64,000 nt of DNA from Dryococelus australis (lineage: Eukaryota > Arthropoda > Insecta > Phasmatodea > Phasmatidae): positions 294,086,466 through 294,150,465 of the forward strand of contig CM057009.1 of assembly GCA_029891345.1 (NCBI GenBank). The letters are read 5' to 3'. The translations under genes and the position numbers were made by a program. A model generated the notes under the pieces. It was not told where the DNA came from. It saw only the letters and a list, made by a program, of their open reading frames with translations, and searched no databases. Shown here in pieces: positions 39,801 through 54,800 of this stretch (its first letter is position 1; the number at the start of each line of letters is the position of its first letter).

Positions 39801-42800
39801 TGAAAATAACAAGTGGTTTTTAATACAAACTTTACCTTTAAACCGTTTTTTAAATGCTAAATACAATGAAATTATACAAAATCTGCTCCAAAATACCAGT
39901 ATTCATAAGCTATACATGCACTGATTGGAAAGAAATATAGCAAAAAGTTTAATACATTAAAAATTTGTGTAGTTGTACAAAGGAATGACAGCCTATTCGT
40001 TTGGCTGTCCAATATAATAACATTTAATCATCGATCTTCATGGCCACTTGTGTAACTCAGTGAAGAGAGCACCTTACTCCTGTTCGAGAGGCTGTGGCTC
40101 TATTCTCCATGCCTATATGAGAGATTTTTTTTTAATGGTACTAGCTGGTATGTGAAAGTGCAAATCTTACATATTTTAAATTTTGTAAACCATTAAAAAT
40201 ACATTTTTCATACATTGATTTGAATTTTTATAGATCAGAGTATTTTTAAACATTAGATAAGATAAATTTAAACAAAATGTTATTAATTATTAATTAATGC
40301 ATCGATTCCCAGGTGACATACCATTTTAAGATTGTTTTGACAAGGCTGGCCAGCTGCCTGACTTATAAGAGCAGTAGGGGAAGAGGTGTTGAGCAGCGGA
40401 AGGGAGAAGGGTGGTCGATGCTTTTCGTGACTTTTAGGAGTCGGGGTGGGTTGAGTGGTGAGCAGGTAAAGGAGTCTAATGTTATATGTTCCTCGATTTT
40501 TAGAATTGTTTGTGACTTTTCATGAGTTTATAATAATTGCCGTGTGTCGGGGATTGGTTAGGGTGGTGTAGTGAGTGTAAGGTTAACATTACATGTTACA
40601 AATATTTAGAATTTTTTGTGACTTTTTTCGATTTTATTAATAATTGCCAGGGAGGTTGGTTTGGGTAGTGTGGTACGGTGAGTGTGAGGTTAACGTTATA
40701 TATTACTCGATTTTTAAATCAATTTTTTTCGTTTATTTTTTTGTGATTTCTCTCGATTTTTATGTAAGGTGGGTAGATAGGGGTAGGGGTAGGGGTTGAT
40801 GGTTAGGATAGTGGGATGAGTGTGAGGTAAATGTTGTATGTTCTTCAAATTTTTAGATTTTTTTAAATTTTAATTTTTCGATTTTATATAATAATTGTCA
40901 GGGGTGTGAGGTGGGAGTTGGTTAGGTGAGTGGGTGGAGGCCTGTGGGAAAAAAGCGAACCCCCAAATATTTCAAATTACTTGAAATGTGCCTTTTGGGG
41001 CTCTTTTTGTGCAAATAGGAGAATAGGTGTTTTTTAAAGGAAAAATTGAAAATTTTAAGGGAAAAAGGAAATTCTGAAGAAAATTCAGGACACTTAATAG
41101 GAAAACGAAACTTTCAAAAGGAAAATGGTTGATTTCGAGGTAAGAAAGAGAAATTCTGAGGAGGAAATTAGAAAATTTCAAGATGACAGATAATGCCATG
41201 GCCCCACAGCTCTCTTCCCTTGTCCTCGAATCCCCTAAATCCAACTACTGCAACCAAACAAATTTATTTTTCATATAAAATTAGTTCTTTAAAATAACTA
41301 ATGCATCGCCTCAATTCTTTTTGTTACCCTTGATTTGAAAGGCTCTCTCGGTTCTAGTTTTATTTTGTTCTTTTATTCATGTAGGTGAGTAATAATCTGT
41401 GTGCATATACACTGTCGTATTTACATGCTATTTGACAGGTGCATTATTATGTTTTTGTCGCTTAGTTGCCTGGTTAACATTGCACCGTCTAACTGCTAAG
41501 ATAACAGTCTCATCCCGTATGCTGAAGGCAGAAACATTTTTTAAATAAATTATAATAAATATATTTGTAAGCAAATATAAAACTTCCTAGAATACCTCAA
41601 ATCATATAAGGTTATCATACCACGGAGAACAAATTAAATAATAATGTCACAAAATATACAAGGTTTTCGGAAATAAATATCCTTTCCGCACTTAGTAAAA
41701 TTATTTAGTTTTGGAACGTAGTTAACACATCTGAATAATTCGAAATAGTTTTCTACAGTGAAAATACCTTTGCCAACGATTCACAAGGTTCTCACTCCCG
41801 TACTTCAAGAAAGTGGCTCCTGTGAGGCAAGGGTGTCCTACAAAGCGCTTTCAGCAATATCTATAATTTAAATCCCCTCTCCTTCAGGAAGATAATTAGA
41901 TACTCAAACATGTTTGCTCACACTTTTTGAATAAAACCTTTAAAAAATCGTAGCATATAATACATGTTTGGTTGTTTCCTAATGATATTTTGTATCACAA
42001 GCATTTTATACTTGTGTTGACATTAAAGTGTCTTATTTTTTGGTTATATTGAAATTTATTTATATGCTTTTTATAAATTATAATATTTCATGTATAGTTT
42101 ATGGGAATTAAAACAGTGAGAAACTGTGTGTGTTTGTAATGTATAGTATAAATAGTTCGAATTCAAAATATTATTACACTGAGTGCGTAAGAAAGCGATG
42201 CGTTGTCCCTTGAGTGTAATTTTCTAGACTTTGTTTGCATGAGACGGAGTAGTAGGACTTCAGCAGGGCCTCAGAAAAGTTAGAAGTAACTGAGAATGGA
42301 CTATATTCGGATGTTGCTATGTCCAAGGATTACAGAAGGTGCATGATTACTTTATGATTCAGGTCACAGATATTCGGTTTCGCAATTTTTGCCACTTGGA
42401 ATTGGTGTTGTACATTAAGTATATGACTATTCCTGATGACCACTGACGGCTGCCTTTAACCATCGAATATAAATACCTGTAGAACTCGTGAAGAAATATA
42501 ATTTATTCTAATCATTTCGATACTTGGAGTTTGATTGCGGCATTAGCTCTGTCGATAAATCGTGCTCCGGTTGCTACCTCTGCTGTCAGTGCCTAGCCCC
42601 AATGCTATAGCTCTGTACCCTCACCAGTCTCCCGTGTCATTCGTAACACAAATGCACTTTCCTCCTTCCTGTATTTAATTTCCCCATCAACAAGTCAACA
42701 ATAATTTCCGGTTCATACGTACGCCGAACAGTCAGAGCGTAAATAGGCCTGTAGAAAAGAAATTCAGAAATACTTCTCTTTTTAAACAGTGCTGCGGTTT

Positions 42801-45800
42801 TTCTAAAGTTTTTGCAATATCTGTAAACTCCTGATGGAGATGTGGATAAAATATTTAAAGCATTGCCATTTCATATGTATGCGCGGCGCCGTAGTCTGGT
42901 TTTTCGTTAATGTATACTCGCTGAACGATGTTTTATGCATAACTGCGGGGGTGTCATTTTGCTGAGAAGATATTACTGTATTAAGAAAAATTTATATTTT
43001 TTCAATAAAACATATGATTTTCCCGTCAGAGACGTACAAACATGACTTAATGCACACAGTTTCCTAAATAAGTTGCGATGCAGTTATTGGGTTTTGAATG
43101 CATGATCTATTTTTGGGTTCACAGTGATTTTAATTTGCCGCGCCCTTCCTCCCCATCAACACTACGGTTAATCGAGAGTTGACATAATTTTGGCATGCCA
43201 AGTTAGTTACACCATACGCGAAGTCTGAATGTGCTTGAAACTTTGTGCAGGTCTGGCAATTGGTGACGGCCTTGTGGATCCACGTAACATGTTGCGTTAC
43301 AGTGATCTGGTGTATCAGTGGGGCCTGGTCGACAACAAAACTTGGAGCAAAATGCAAGGATACGAAAACTGGGCTCAAAAATACATTGAGTTGGGAGACT
43401 ACGAAATGGCGCAAACAGTGAGTATAGTGCAACATGCTTTTTCCCGTTTCTTTTTTCTTTTTCTTAGCTTAGATCACAGTTCCAGTTAACATACATTATG
43501 AAGAGTGACTTCTAAACAACGGGACTGGGTGCCCTTGAGGCTGTCCACTTGCTGGGGAGCGAAGCGGATGCACGGTTCGTGTCCTTGATACTCCATATGT
43601 AAAGAGCCCACGGCCAATATTGCCATACGAGTTAGTTTGCCTCTTGGCTTTGGTGAAAGAGAAACTAGTTAAATCATGTTGCTGTGATCATCGTCAGCAA
43701 ACAGATCGAGTAGTGCACGGACTTGAAATTTCTCGCGAAGTTCAATTAATCTCCGATCTAACAAATGTTTGAAAATGTTAAAGGTTCTGTTCAACGATAA
43801 TGCTTCGTCATGTACTCAAATGCTTGAATGGCACAAACGATTTAGAAAAGATTAGGAGGAGATGGGATTTTACGAATGGCCGAGTCGCCCCTCACTTCAA
43901 AAAATAGTGAAAATGTGTTATAAATGCGATTGCGTAGCAGAAATGAGGAATAAATACAAAAAAAAAAATGAAATTGAGTGAAAGGTCGACGCATGAGTAT
44001 GCGGATGATTGCTGACATGAGCAAAGTGGACAAATGTGGTGGTAAAATATGTGCACGTTAATATGAACATGACAAAAATGTGTGCAAAATTGGTCCGCAA
44101 TACCTCACGCAGAAACATAATATGCAAGAAATACTTTTTCTCTAGCATTATGGAGTGATTAACATACTATATCTTTGGAAGGAAAACCTATGTTTTTGCA
44201 TCAGGACAAAGTGCTCGTTCAAAACACCCTTTCTGCGAAGCAGGTTTTAGCATACAAACACATCACTGTGCACAAGCATTTCCTACTTTCACCAGTTCTA
44301 GCACTAAGTGTGTTCTACTTGTTCTTTAAAGTGAAAAAATTTCTAGAAGGAACAAATTTTTAGTTTGTTGAAGGGGTGAAAAAAATTGCAGACTTGTTGA
44401 ATTGAGTGACATTTGATGCTCTACGTCACTTTGAACAATGGTATATACGTGTTCTGCCTTATACAATAGTGTAAATGCGTTTAAGAACATCCCGAAGAAA
44501 TACAAGTAGCTGCCCCAAAAAGGGTACACAAAAAGAAGGAGTTTGTATGGGGGATTGATGAAAACTTCAAGTCTGTTGGGCAACCAAAACAAATACAACT
44601 CATGCAGCAAACGACTTAATAAGGAAGGTAACCAACCCTAATGGTCACGCATGCTTCAATTCTGGCATGTCACCGGTCGTACGATTACCGAATGTTTCTC
44701 TGGAGCTGTGGTATCCCACGCTCGATGTACTTTTGGCGTAGCTGGGCGATGGTCGTTGCCAGGACTGAGCTGGATGTCAGGTGCCGTCCCTTCATTTCCC
44801 ACACATGCTTGATAGGGCAGAGGTCAGCAGCTCTAGAGGGCCAGTGTAGCATGCGTAAACCATGTACTAGAGCTCACTGTGTTGCCCTAGCGACACGGGG
44901 ACATACTTTGTGCTGGAAGACTGGTTCCTGCAGTGTGTCTCGATATGGTTGGAGGACAGGGTCGACAACATCAGGGATGTCCGAGGAATATATCATGTTC
45001 CCCTGAATGGATGTGTAGCTTATGACCCCCCATACCATAGTCCCAGGCGTGGGTCCGGTAAGGCGAGTGCGAATACATAATAAATTATTCTGCTCACCCG
45101 CACATCAACGAAAGCGAGCTCTACCTTCATTTTGTCGAAGCCAGAAAGGACTTTCATCACTGAAACCACTGCTCTCCATTCGTCTCTCAACACACTCTCT
45201 CCCGACACCCTGGGAGCGTTCACAACGATGAGCAGATATCAGGGGTAAACATGCCAGAGGTATACGAGAAAGTAATCATTTTGCTATTCTATCAATCAGG
45301 GCAGCTAGAAGGGTCTTTTTTTTCCTGGCACTTATCAGTGCACCGAAGTGGCATTGGTGCGGCTAGGTGGCTGTGGGAACCCTCTGTCACCCATGTCATC
45401 TAACATCTATAGACCAGTGACACTTCACTCCCCAAGTGAGTGACAGTTGTGCGGAATGTCCAGCTACCCTCTCGGAGTCCCAGAATATTGCCACAATCAA
45501 AGTCCCTTAACTGTTCAATATGCGCTCACCGTCATTTTTCAGTCATTCCAGACACTCTGTGATTCACACCTAATGGAATCACACAGACAATTGCACTCGT
45601 TGTGTTGTCAGGCGACATGAAATAAGACACTTGGTCTAATGGCGGAAAACTGGCGCAATCGAGTGATGTCCATCCACTTACTTATCAGATTGCTCTCTAT
45701 GCACAATGTGTGGTGTAAAACCCATGTAAATTGGACGAGGTTTGCTAGGTGTTATTCCGTGTATTTTCACAAGTGTTTATATAGCAATTTGCCTGATCCG

Positions 45801-48800
45801 ATATCGAGCTCAGCTTTAGGTATTTTTTTGTGATTTATCAAAGTACGTCTACCTAGTAAATCATTAACTGCTGTTAAGTAAATTATATCACTATGGTGTA
45901 AGAGGGAAAGCATATAAGTTAATGAAATCATATCTGTCTAATTGGAAGTAGGCAGTGGAATTAAAAATGAACAGTAACATATAATGCCCTGGCTGGAGTG
46001 ACATCAAAAGTGGAGTACTGCAAGGCAGCAATTTAGGTCCACAATCTGCAACATCAAATTCCAAAATGTAACACAGTCTTGTTTGCAAATTATACATTTA
46101 TATTGGTTAAAGGTAATAATACTAAAAACATTGAAAACATAGCAAATAAAGGTTAAAAAAAAACTAAATGAATTGTTTCAGTGTAATAAAATTGTAATAA
46201 ATTTAACAAAGGCTAATCGTACACAATTCAGCAAATGCAGTAAGATGCAAAGCGAAAGCAGTCAATAATGAATGATTAATAACATTAATATAGCTAGGAT
46301 ATCGAAAGTGAAATTTGAGGAGTGTTTTTAAATGAACAATTGAAATACACTTTTAATATTAACTCTGTCGCTTATATACTATGTACTTCCTGTTATGTGT
46401 TAAGAAGACTGGTTGACCTAGTTAATACTAATACCCAAAAATCTCTTTATTAGGCTCATTTTTATTCAACAATAACCTACAATTTTGAAGTTTGGGGTAG
46501 AGAAATAGGGGCTAATAAAAAGAAACTACAGAAAAGAGCAATCCATATTATAACTAAAGATTTAAAAAATCTGCTCACTGTAAAGAAAAAATTAAAAAAT
46601 ACTCAACATTTTTAACTTTTTACTAATGAAAGTATGTACATTAAAAGTACTTACTTTTGTTCATAAATATAAAGAAAGGTACTTTAATACACAGGAAAAT
46701 ACATAAGAGTATCATTAGAAACTCTTGTAAATTACAAAATATAACATAACACCGCACAGTTTGAAAGAGGGCTAGATTACTTGGGAGAAATACTTTATAA
46801 TGAATTTAGTATCCTATACAACTATCCATAATAACTTACCAGTATTTAGGGGAACAGTAAAAAAAGTGCTTTAAAATTATCCTTCTTATACTCTCAGTGA
46901 GTTTTTAAATTTAATCATAGAAAGGGGGAATAATGTATGGTTATCGTGACTACAGCATTAATATGCAAATGTTGTTTGTAACTGTATTAATAAATAGATT
47001 TTCACAGTTTGTCAGATATCATAGGATTGATTGTAAACAAAACATGCACAGCTCTGTGTTTATGTAATTTTTTATATGATTTAATTATTATATGTTTGTT
47101 TGTAGTTAATAGTTCAGAATGTTCTGTGTGTGTTTTTTGTAACAAAAATGTAATCAAAATAGAATATGTTGTATCCCATTAATCATTTACTAGCATTTTT
47201 ACATTAATTTTAATACCGTACTTTTCTATGGTTAGGTAGTAACATAATATTTTTTTGTAATTTGGAATTGAATATAACCTTGTAATTTTATGTAACTATT
47301 TACTTGTTCTATATCCCGAAGATTGTGCTTCATATGGGATCGCCAGAACCAACTAAAGAAATAAGCAAACCAATCCTATGTTGGTTCGTGGTTTCACTGC
47401 AAATGTGTTGAACGAACAACATTTTACTATTCTTTATCACCGATTAATTGATATAAAAGAAAGTAAATTAAAAAATAATAATTTTTGTAATACCGTGATT
47501 GGAAATTTAGCTCACTAAGGTGTGATTTGTAGAAATTAATTACGCTAATTTGGTCAATAGAGTACCATGTGCAATTGTTTGTTATTTATTTTCAATTAAG
47601 GGTTTATCAACTATTAAATTAATTCGCTTTCATTTAGTCCACCAAAAAAAGTTTGTATGTGTTCTATTCATACATAAATGTCAAATTATATATATACTCA
47701 ATTAGCGGTTGCCATTCTATAATTAGTTTTGATTATCACTTGCATCAAAATAGATGAAAAGAAAAAATAATTCTGATTATGTATTTCTAATGTCTATTAA
47801 TGCATTTTATATCTCGGGTCAAGTATTCCGTAGAACCACCACAGTTAGTGGTTCCAAATAAAGTTTAAGTAGATCTCGATTCATGTGTTTATCTGAAACG
47901 GTGCAGCGGTAAAGAGTTGATTGTAAGTATAATGGTGTGATGGCATTATGTGGCTCTCCCATGAGACTTGTACAAGAAGACAATCAGTTTCATGAAATGA
48001 AAGGCGGGGATAGCAGTCAACCGTCAGCATTTTGGTTAGGGATTTTGTTATTGTAGCTGCAGTGTGTGCTAGTGTATGTATTATGCGACAGTTAAAAGGG
48101 GAGTAGTTCCATACGCTGCTCGTCAGATGTGTCAATGTGCACAATTTGCTTCAAAACCTGTTTCTAAATCACAACTTTAAAAAGATTTCATTTATTGTAA
48201 AAATGTTTCACCTCGAACATCGATTTCCTTTTCTGATGTAATATCGCTGACTTTTTTTTTAATGAAAGGAACTCCCCCCCCCCTTTTTTTTTCTAAGTTC
48301 TTCTAATCTTTTGAATGAGGATGTTAGTGGCGATTAAAGTGGTGCATAGTTACATCACGTTTGAACTACTCTCCAAATTAAAATTCTAAATATAGTTCAT
48401 TCACGGTTATTCACACTTTTCTGAAATACTGCTGAAGTTCTACATCCAGGATACTCCTCTGCCTAATGCAAACAAAGCCGATCTGAGTCTAGGAAATCAC
48501 ATCAAAACGATAGGGTACCACATTCGTATATAAATTACGCATAAGAACTATTTCTTACTCAGCTTTACCAACACGTCTGTTTTCTCCTTGTTTTCTTTTC
48601 ACTTTAAGTGTAATTTTAATATATTATAACTTATAGATAAATCATTAGTAAAAGTTCGATGTAACCAAAAATAAGATACTCTTATGTTAACACAAGTATA
48701 AAACACTTGCGATCCGTGGCATATTTAGGAAACAACCAAACACGCCATTCATTGGGTGATTTTACAAAGGTTTGATTCAAAAAGTGCGAAGAAACCGCAA

Positions 48801-51800
48801 ATATACTATACAAATTGTCTCCTGGGTAAGCAGGTAGGGGAATCAAGGTTTCCGATAGGCGGGTGGTTGGGCGAGGAACGTAGGTGGATAGGGTTTGGTA
48901 GGTGTTACTTAGGGTCTGGGTTTGGTAGGTTGGTCTTGTTTAAGTTAGTCTTGGGTATGTGTGGGGTTATTGGTAATTTAAGGAAAAAATTCGTTTTGAG
49001 TTCCATCATAATATAACGAGATGGTCATCTTTAAATAACTCCCCTACTGTCTTTTAATTTCTATACTTGCTGGGGGTTGGGACTACACATGAATTACGAT
49101 TACTTTAAGTTCCACTGTGATTATTAAGTCCATACTCTGAATAACCACAAAATTACTCTCTTTCTTGTGTGTTCAATTTGTGTTTGTTTGAGTGTATTTT
49201 CACTCTATATTTATATAATTAAATTTTATTTTATCACTATTTTAGAAGTGACTGTAAGCTTAGTCAGTGACGCCTGTAAGTCCTCGCTGCCATAAATGAT
49301 TATTATAAAAATATTCTTAATCTGAGCGATAGTATAAAGAGTAAAGCATGATGTCGGATGAATGGAATGAATAAAAGCATAAAAATACTAGCATCAAATA
49401 ATTTTTTAGCAAATAAGTATTATAAACTTTATTTGGCTAAGATAAGCGTAAATGCGAAAACTAAACAGAAAAATAATAGATAATTTGGGAAAGATTGTTT
49501 AAAGTAGCTAGGAGGAGAAGGAGAAATGAGTGGAGCAATTTCAGACAGGAGATAAAATGGTAGTGAGTCGAAACTACTGTTAGTCTATACGGTAAGCATC
49601 AAAACTGTGCATTTTTTTCATTAAAATGTGGCAATTTACATAATGGTTTATTGGACCATCAGAAGCATTTCTAGGCACAGTGCAAATCGATATTCGCTTT
49701 TGTAGGTTTTGGGGGGGGGGGGGGTGATTTGAATACTTGCAGTTGCATTAGTTGTCTCATGCACATTAAAAATACAATATCTCCCAAATGAAGCATCGCA
49801 GTGGGAAAATACAAGTGACTTAAAATGTTCAAAACCTTCTGCTAAAAAATAGTTTCCTTTACTTTTTTTCGTATTTCAAACGGTTTCCTCAATATTCGTG
49901 AAAAACTACTCCAATTAAACTGTGCACTAATGTCCTGATTGTCTTTCGGGCACCATATCTTACAAACAGTAAACATACAAGAGACAAAATATTAAAAATC
50001 CAATTGTGAACAAAAATATGTCTTGTACCTTTTGCCGTATTTCTTATGGTTTAATAGCTATGGGGGGCAAAAAACCCTTCAAAACAGTAGTGTTAACATG
50101 TTTGTGTGTTGTACAATGTGGTAGCTGTTGTCTCAGTCAATGGTCGTTGCTTACTATTAATGCCAACTGCTACCATCAATAAACTGAACTTCATATGAAA
50201 TATAGTGAATTTAAAATAACAGTTAAAAGTTTTATACGTAATTTAATGACTATATATTTTCTGAAGCCAATAAATCTCCATGTTTTATCATAACAACTAT
50301 CAAAATAATTCAGTAATGAATAAATACCTAAACTTAACGAGTAAACATAATAAAATATCTACAGCATTATTGAAATTATCTAATAAATTAATAATCACAA
50401 ATATATTTGTGGTTTATTCGTCATCGTTGCAAAGTCCATCGCATCTACACAGTTGTGTGCATGGAAGCCCTGCTTGATCGCACTTGCAGCGGCTATCACA
50501 CTCTTGGCAACTGCAACTAATTAATTCTTGGCAACATTTTGACGCTGCAGGCAATGCCGTCCATACAGGCAACCGCTTTTCTGGGCACTTTTTCCAGCCC
50601 CCTTTGAGGGATCACTTTGTCCTTGTTGAGGAATGAGTGTATTGCCCAATATAACTCCTCCCTGATATGCAGCTCTAAGAGCGTGTAAATGAAGCACATC
50701 TGAAGTAGGTGGAATGTTCTCTATTTGCCTATTTTTCTTCACAAACACAGAGCGTCTTGCATCGTCAACACACACCTCATTGCTGGATCTATCATACAGC
50801 AGTATGACAGATTTTTGGAGTCCATCGAATGCTTCTTCTACTGGGCCTTTGGCAAGAGCGAGATAGCTTTGTGTGGCCTCTGGGTAAACATCCCACACTT
50901 CCCATGCAGTCTTCTTGCCACGTCCACGTAAGTAGGCCACATTATCACATCTTGTCAAGGCAAGAAAGCAAGGGAGTGCAGAATCCTTAGGATGTCTAAG
51001 AGAATGTGTTATTTCGTGAACAGACAGATACTTCAAATGCTTCCCTGCTCCTATGGCCACCCACAATTGCTCAACCTCCATATCTCGGAAGAAAACCACA
51101 ACAAGAATAACAACATCTGTATCTACTGTCTTGACCATGATCCACTTGTGCCCTGCAATTGTTGCACCAGCAGTGTGAAGCAGCATCCACGTGTTTCTTC
51201 ATGGTAACATGGGGTGAGATACTGTAAATAGGTTCGAGCTGTGCTGTTCAAAACTGGTTCTCTCAAAGTAGTGTAGATTTCTTTGCTATTATTTGATAAT
51301 TTCTCAAAACTGTAATTGGACAAAAGTGTAAAAAGAGCTTTCTCATTGCCATTGCACTGAAGGACGTCCTGCCAATTTCTCGGTAATGGGGTCTGAGCCT
51401 GTAACAAGAATTTTTTTTCCAGTTCCACTATGTTCGCGCGCATGTCTCTTTTAATTGTATGAGAAATACTTATCCCAAATAACATCCAAGCGGTCAACAT
51501 TTGTAGCTTGGCTTGCTATGTATGGGATGAAAACATGTTCAATGTAGTCATTGAAAGTACGAGTTGCACCATTGGTTAGCCTATGAACAATGACATCTCC
51601 ATCGTGTACTTTCGTATCCACTTTCGGTTCGAACTGAACACTGCCGAAAGACAGTCTGGAATGCACCACATTTAAGGAGATCAGATTTTTTTTTTGTTGC
51701 TCTTGGCTCTGCACCACAGAAAGGGATGGGGAATAAGGCTGATTTTCGTGCCTGAAAAAGTTTTACAAATTTCCTGAGCTTGTCTGGCAGGGCAATGTAC

Positions 51801-54800
51801 AACTGACTGAAAAGAGCACTGTCATTTCTCAGCATCAGAGTTTTTCATGCATTTTTTCCTTGTTCTTGAACAGCTTTCATCTTGAAAGTTGGGAATCTAT
51901 TTCATTTCAGTGGATTCATTGTATTTTTCACGCCTTACGAATCTCTGTGTAAAAATGACGAAAAATGAATTTCTCCTTCTTTCTCGATATTTAAAATGGT
52001 TTTACAAAATATTTTTCCCATAACAGACTTGGTATCGATTGTGTATAAGTCTCCAGAATTTTCAGAGAAAGGGTTACCGGCCTCTAGAAAAGTATTTACT
52101 AATGTTTGGATGTTTTTCCTAAACTTTGCTAGATAAGGGTTAGTCTGTTCATGGTGAGTGTTGCTGCTTTCGCCGTTTATGACGATACTATGCTCAAATT
52201 CTTTCAAAATATTGGCGATTTAAGGGCCTACCACCATAAACCTACCCAGTGTATCTGGCTTCTCTGTGAGTCCTATTATTCCTCCCTTACTCTTCAACAT
52301 AGTATTTATTTGCTCATGAGCATGATCTAATGCAATGGCAGACAATTGGCGCATTGTATTCCGTGCTACAAATCCCCCAGCCTTGAAAGCCTGTGCAATA
52401 TCTAGATACTTGTCCTAGATATGGATGAAGTCCCGGATATGGACAGTGAGCTGCCTAGCATAGTTGGTATGATCAAGTGCAAAAAAAACCAAGGTGTTAG
52501 GTGAATAAGAGAGTTCACAAAAAGCTGAAAATTAGTTTCCCTAATGGCTCGCAGCAGAGTCAAAATACAAAGCTTTATCTTCAGCACAATGTCCCAATAC
52601 TGGAGCATAGGCTGCTCAGCTCTCATCTTGGTATACCAGTCGGAGAGTGACAAAATAAGATCTGTAAAATTTTCTTTATGTTCTTGATAAGCTAACTGCT
52701 GGAGGATATGTATGGCTGCAGCTGTTACTTCGTGAGCATATCGGGATTTCTTTATATGAGAGGTTTTCAGTACAGAATCTGCCTTTATTGGACTGGTGAC
52801 TCCAGCATCAACCAGTAAAGATGTCCAACCACTGCCTTGAAGCCACTTGCCCGCCATCCTTAAAGCAGCGAGTTCAATGTGCAAACCACCCATTGTAATA
52901 AAGAATTTCTCTTTGCCATGGGTATCAACCATTGTGAACTGGATCTTCTTTAGGAGAGCATATATGGAGCATCTGCCACTAAAGCTGGTATCTGTCCTGT
53001 GTTTAGATGCTCCATCACTGCCTTCCCTACATTCATGCTATGGTACATCATGGCAAGAGACTCAGCTTTCTCTATGAACAAGGGCATAACTTCCATTGGT
53101 GTGATTAGTTTAGCACATCCACGACTGTCTGTTGTGTTAAAAGCAGCCCATCTTTGGCAGGCATCAAGCATTGCTACTGAAAGATGATCTAGCCATTTTT
53201 GAGCTACTTGATCTGTGTCTTGAGGTACTTCACATAACAATATGTGTTCAGGTGGTCGACAGGACCCTCTGCTAATGCTCACGAAACAAGGGGGCACATT
53301 GGCGTACAGTGAAGGTAGTTGCTGAACTCTTCTGTTTTCTTTCTCTGTTTTTGGTGTGGTCAGTTCACGAGCTCTTCCAAGTTTACATTGTGTTGGATGT
53401 TGAACAACAGTTCCATGGAAACAACTCATAGCTGTGTTTGACGATGGGTTATGGTCGATGTTATCAACTGATGCTGTTGTAAAGAGATCATATTTAAGAC
53501 CTGTAGGATACATTAATTTCTGTCTGTTGTACATGGCAAGCAATTAGTTCGCTATAACTGAATGCACAATACAGAGTCTTTCATAGAACATACAGATACC
53601 AAGGCTGTGTAGTACGTCAAGTAATTCTTTCTTCCGAGTCTCGGCATGGATCTTAAGAGCTATGTATGCAGTTACAGGTGTTTTTTGTTCCTTTATGTAC
53701 CTGGTGTTACTGTCTAATGCATTTGAATATAGACATTTATTCACAGTATTGTAGGCTAATAACTGTGATATTGTGAGAACTGCCTGATTCCTTTTGTAGC
53801 TTTCTGCAGAGTTCTTAGTCATCCCTGGTCCATATATAATTATATTTACAAGAGCAAGAAGAGATTTCGGTACACTTGCAATTTGGTCTTCCTGTGACAG
53901 ATGTTTTGCGTCATTTCCTTTTTTGCATTGGTCAAAAAGATCTTTCCGCACAGCTTGAGCAGCCTTTGCAAGGTTAATGGCCTCCCATCGTAATCAAGAA
54001 CACTTGTTTTCACAGTATCCGCCCTTTTTTTTAAGGCAAGTTCCTACTCTTTACCCTAAGAACCTCAGCCCTCTAACTGAGGATTCATCTTCAGAAAACT
54101 TTCTCGAAGCCTAGTCGAGTAGGTATCTGAAATTTCGACTCCTAGATCTTACATGCGCTGATAATAAATAGCACACAAATCTGGCATTTTAAACAAAGCA
54201 TGAGTAGAGTCATTTGTGTCTCATATTTCTTCCATATAAAGTAGTAAATCTGCTCTAGTAATAGCCTCCACTTGTTCATTCTGTGTAAGTGTGTTGTTTT
54301 TAACTATATTATTCTTATGGTTAGCCACATTATTGTAAAAATGAGCCAAACATTGTACATGGTATTGCGTATCTTGAGCGCACAAATATCCTCCTCCACC
54401 CAGCTTTCTCAAAATAGATTTGTCTCTCAAAAGATTTGTACCTTCTTTCGCATTTGAGTCCAGTTTCAAAGTCATAACGCGATGTAAAGGCTGACCCCTC
54501 CTCTGTGGCTGTTCGCAGGAAAAACAGTCGTCATTTTTCTGTGGTTTGCTTGCACGTCGTGTTTTTATAGGACTTGAAGGTCCCAAGTGAGAATCTTCAG
54601 CGTTACGTTTCTCTTTAGGTCTTTGTAATCAATTCCGGTTAAATTCTCTGTTGCAACTTTTATGCCATAAAGCTTTATGTTGCCGGATCGTCTGCTCTAT
54701 TCCGGACCCATTATCCAAAATTTCAGTATTGATATGAACAGTTATTTCACCTACAGTTTTAAATTCCTGTACGAGTTCTGCAAATGTTGTGTAACCGTCC

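Noticed and set aside
40776-40800. Telomere-like GGGGTA repeats
   Set aside because: Only about three units, embedded in a local minisatellite, and not the TTAGG repeat of most insects.
42120-42650. Possible solo LTR with TATAAATA near 42469 and an ACA end
   Set aside because: No matching TG start, no target duplication and no second copy in the window, so it cannot be supported.
47881-48144. Minus-strand frame of 87 residues in intron 5
   Set aside because: Composition and length fit chance; no motif seen.
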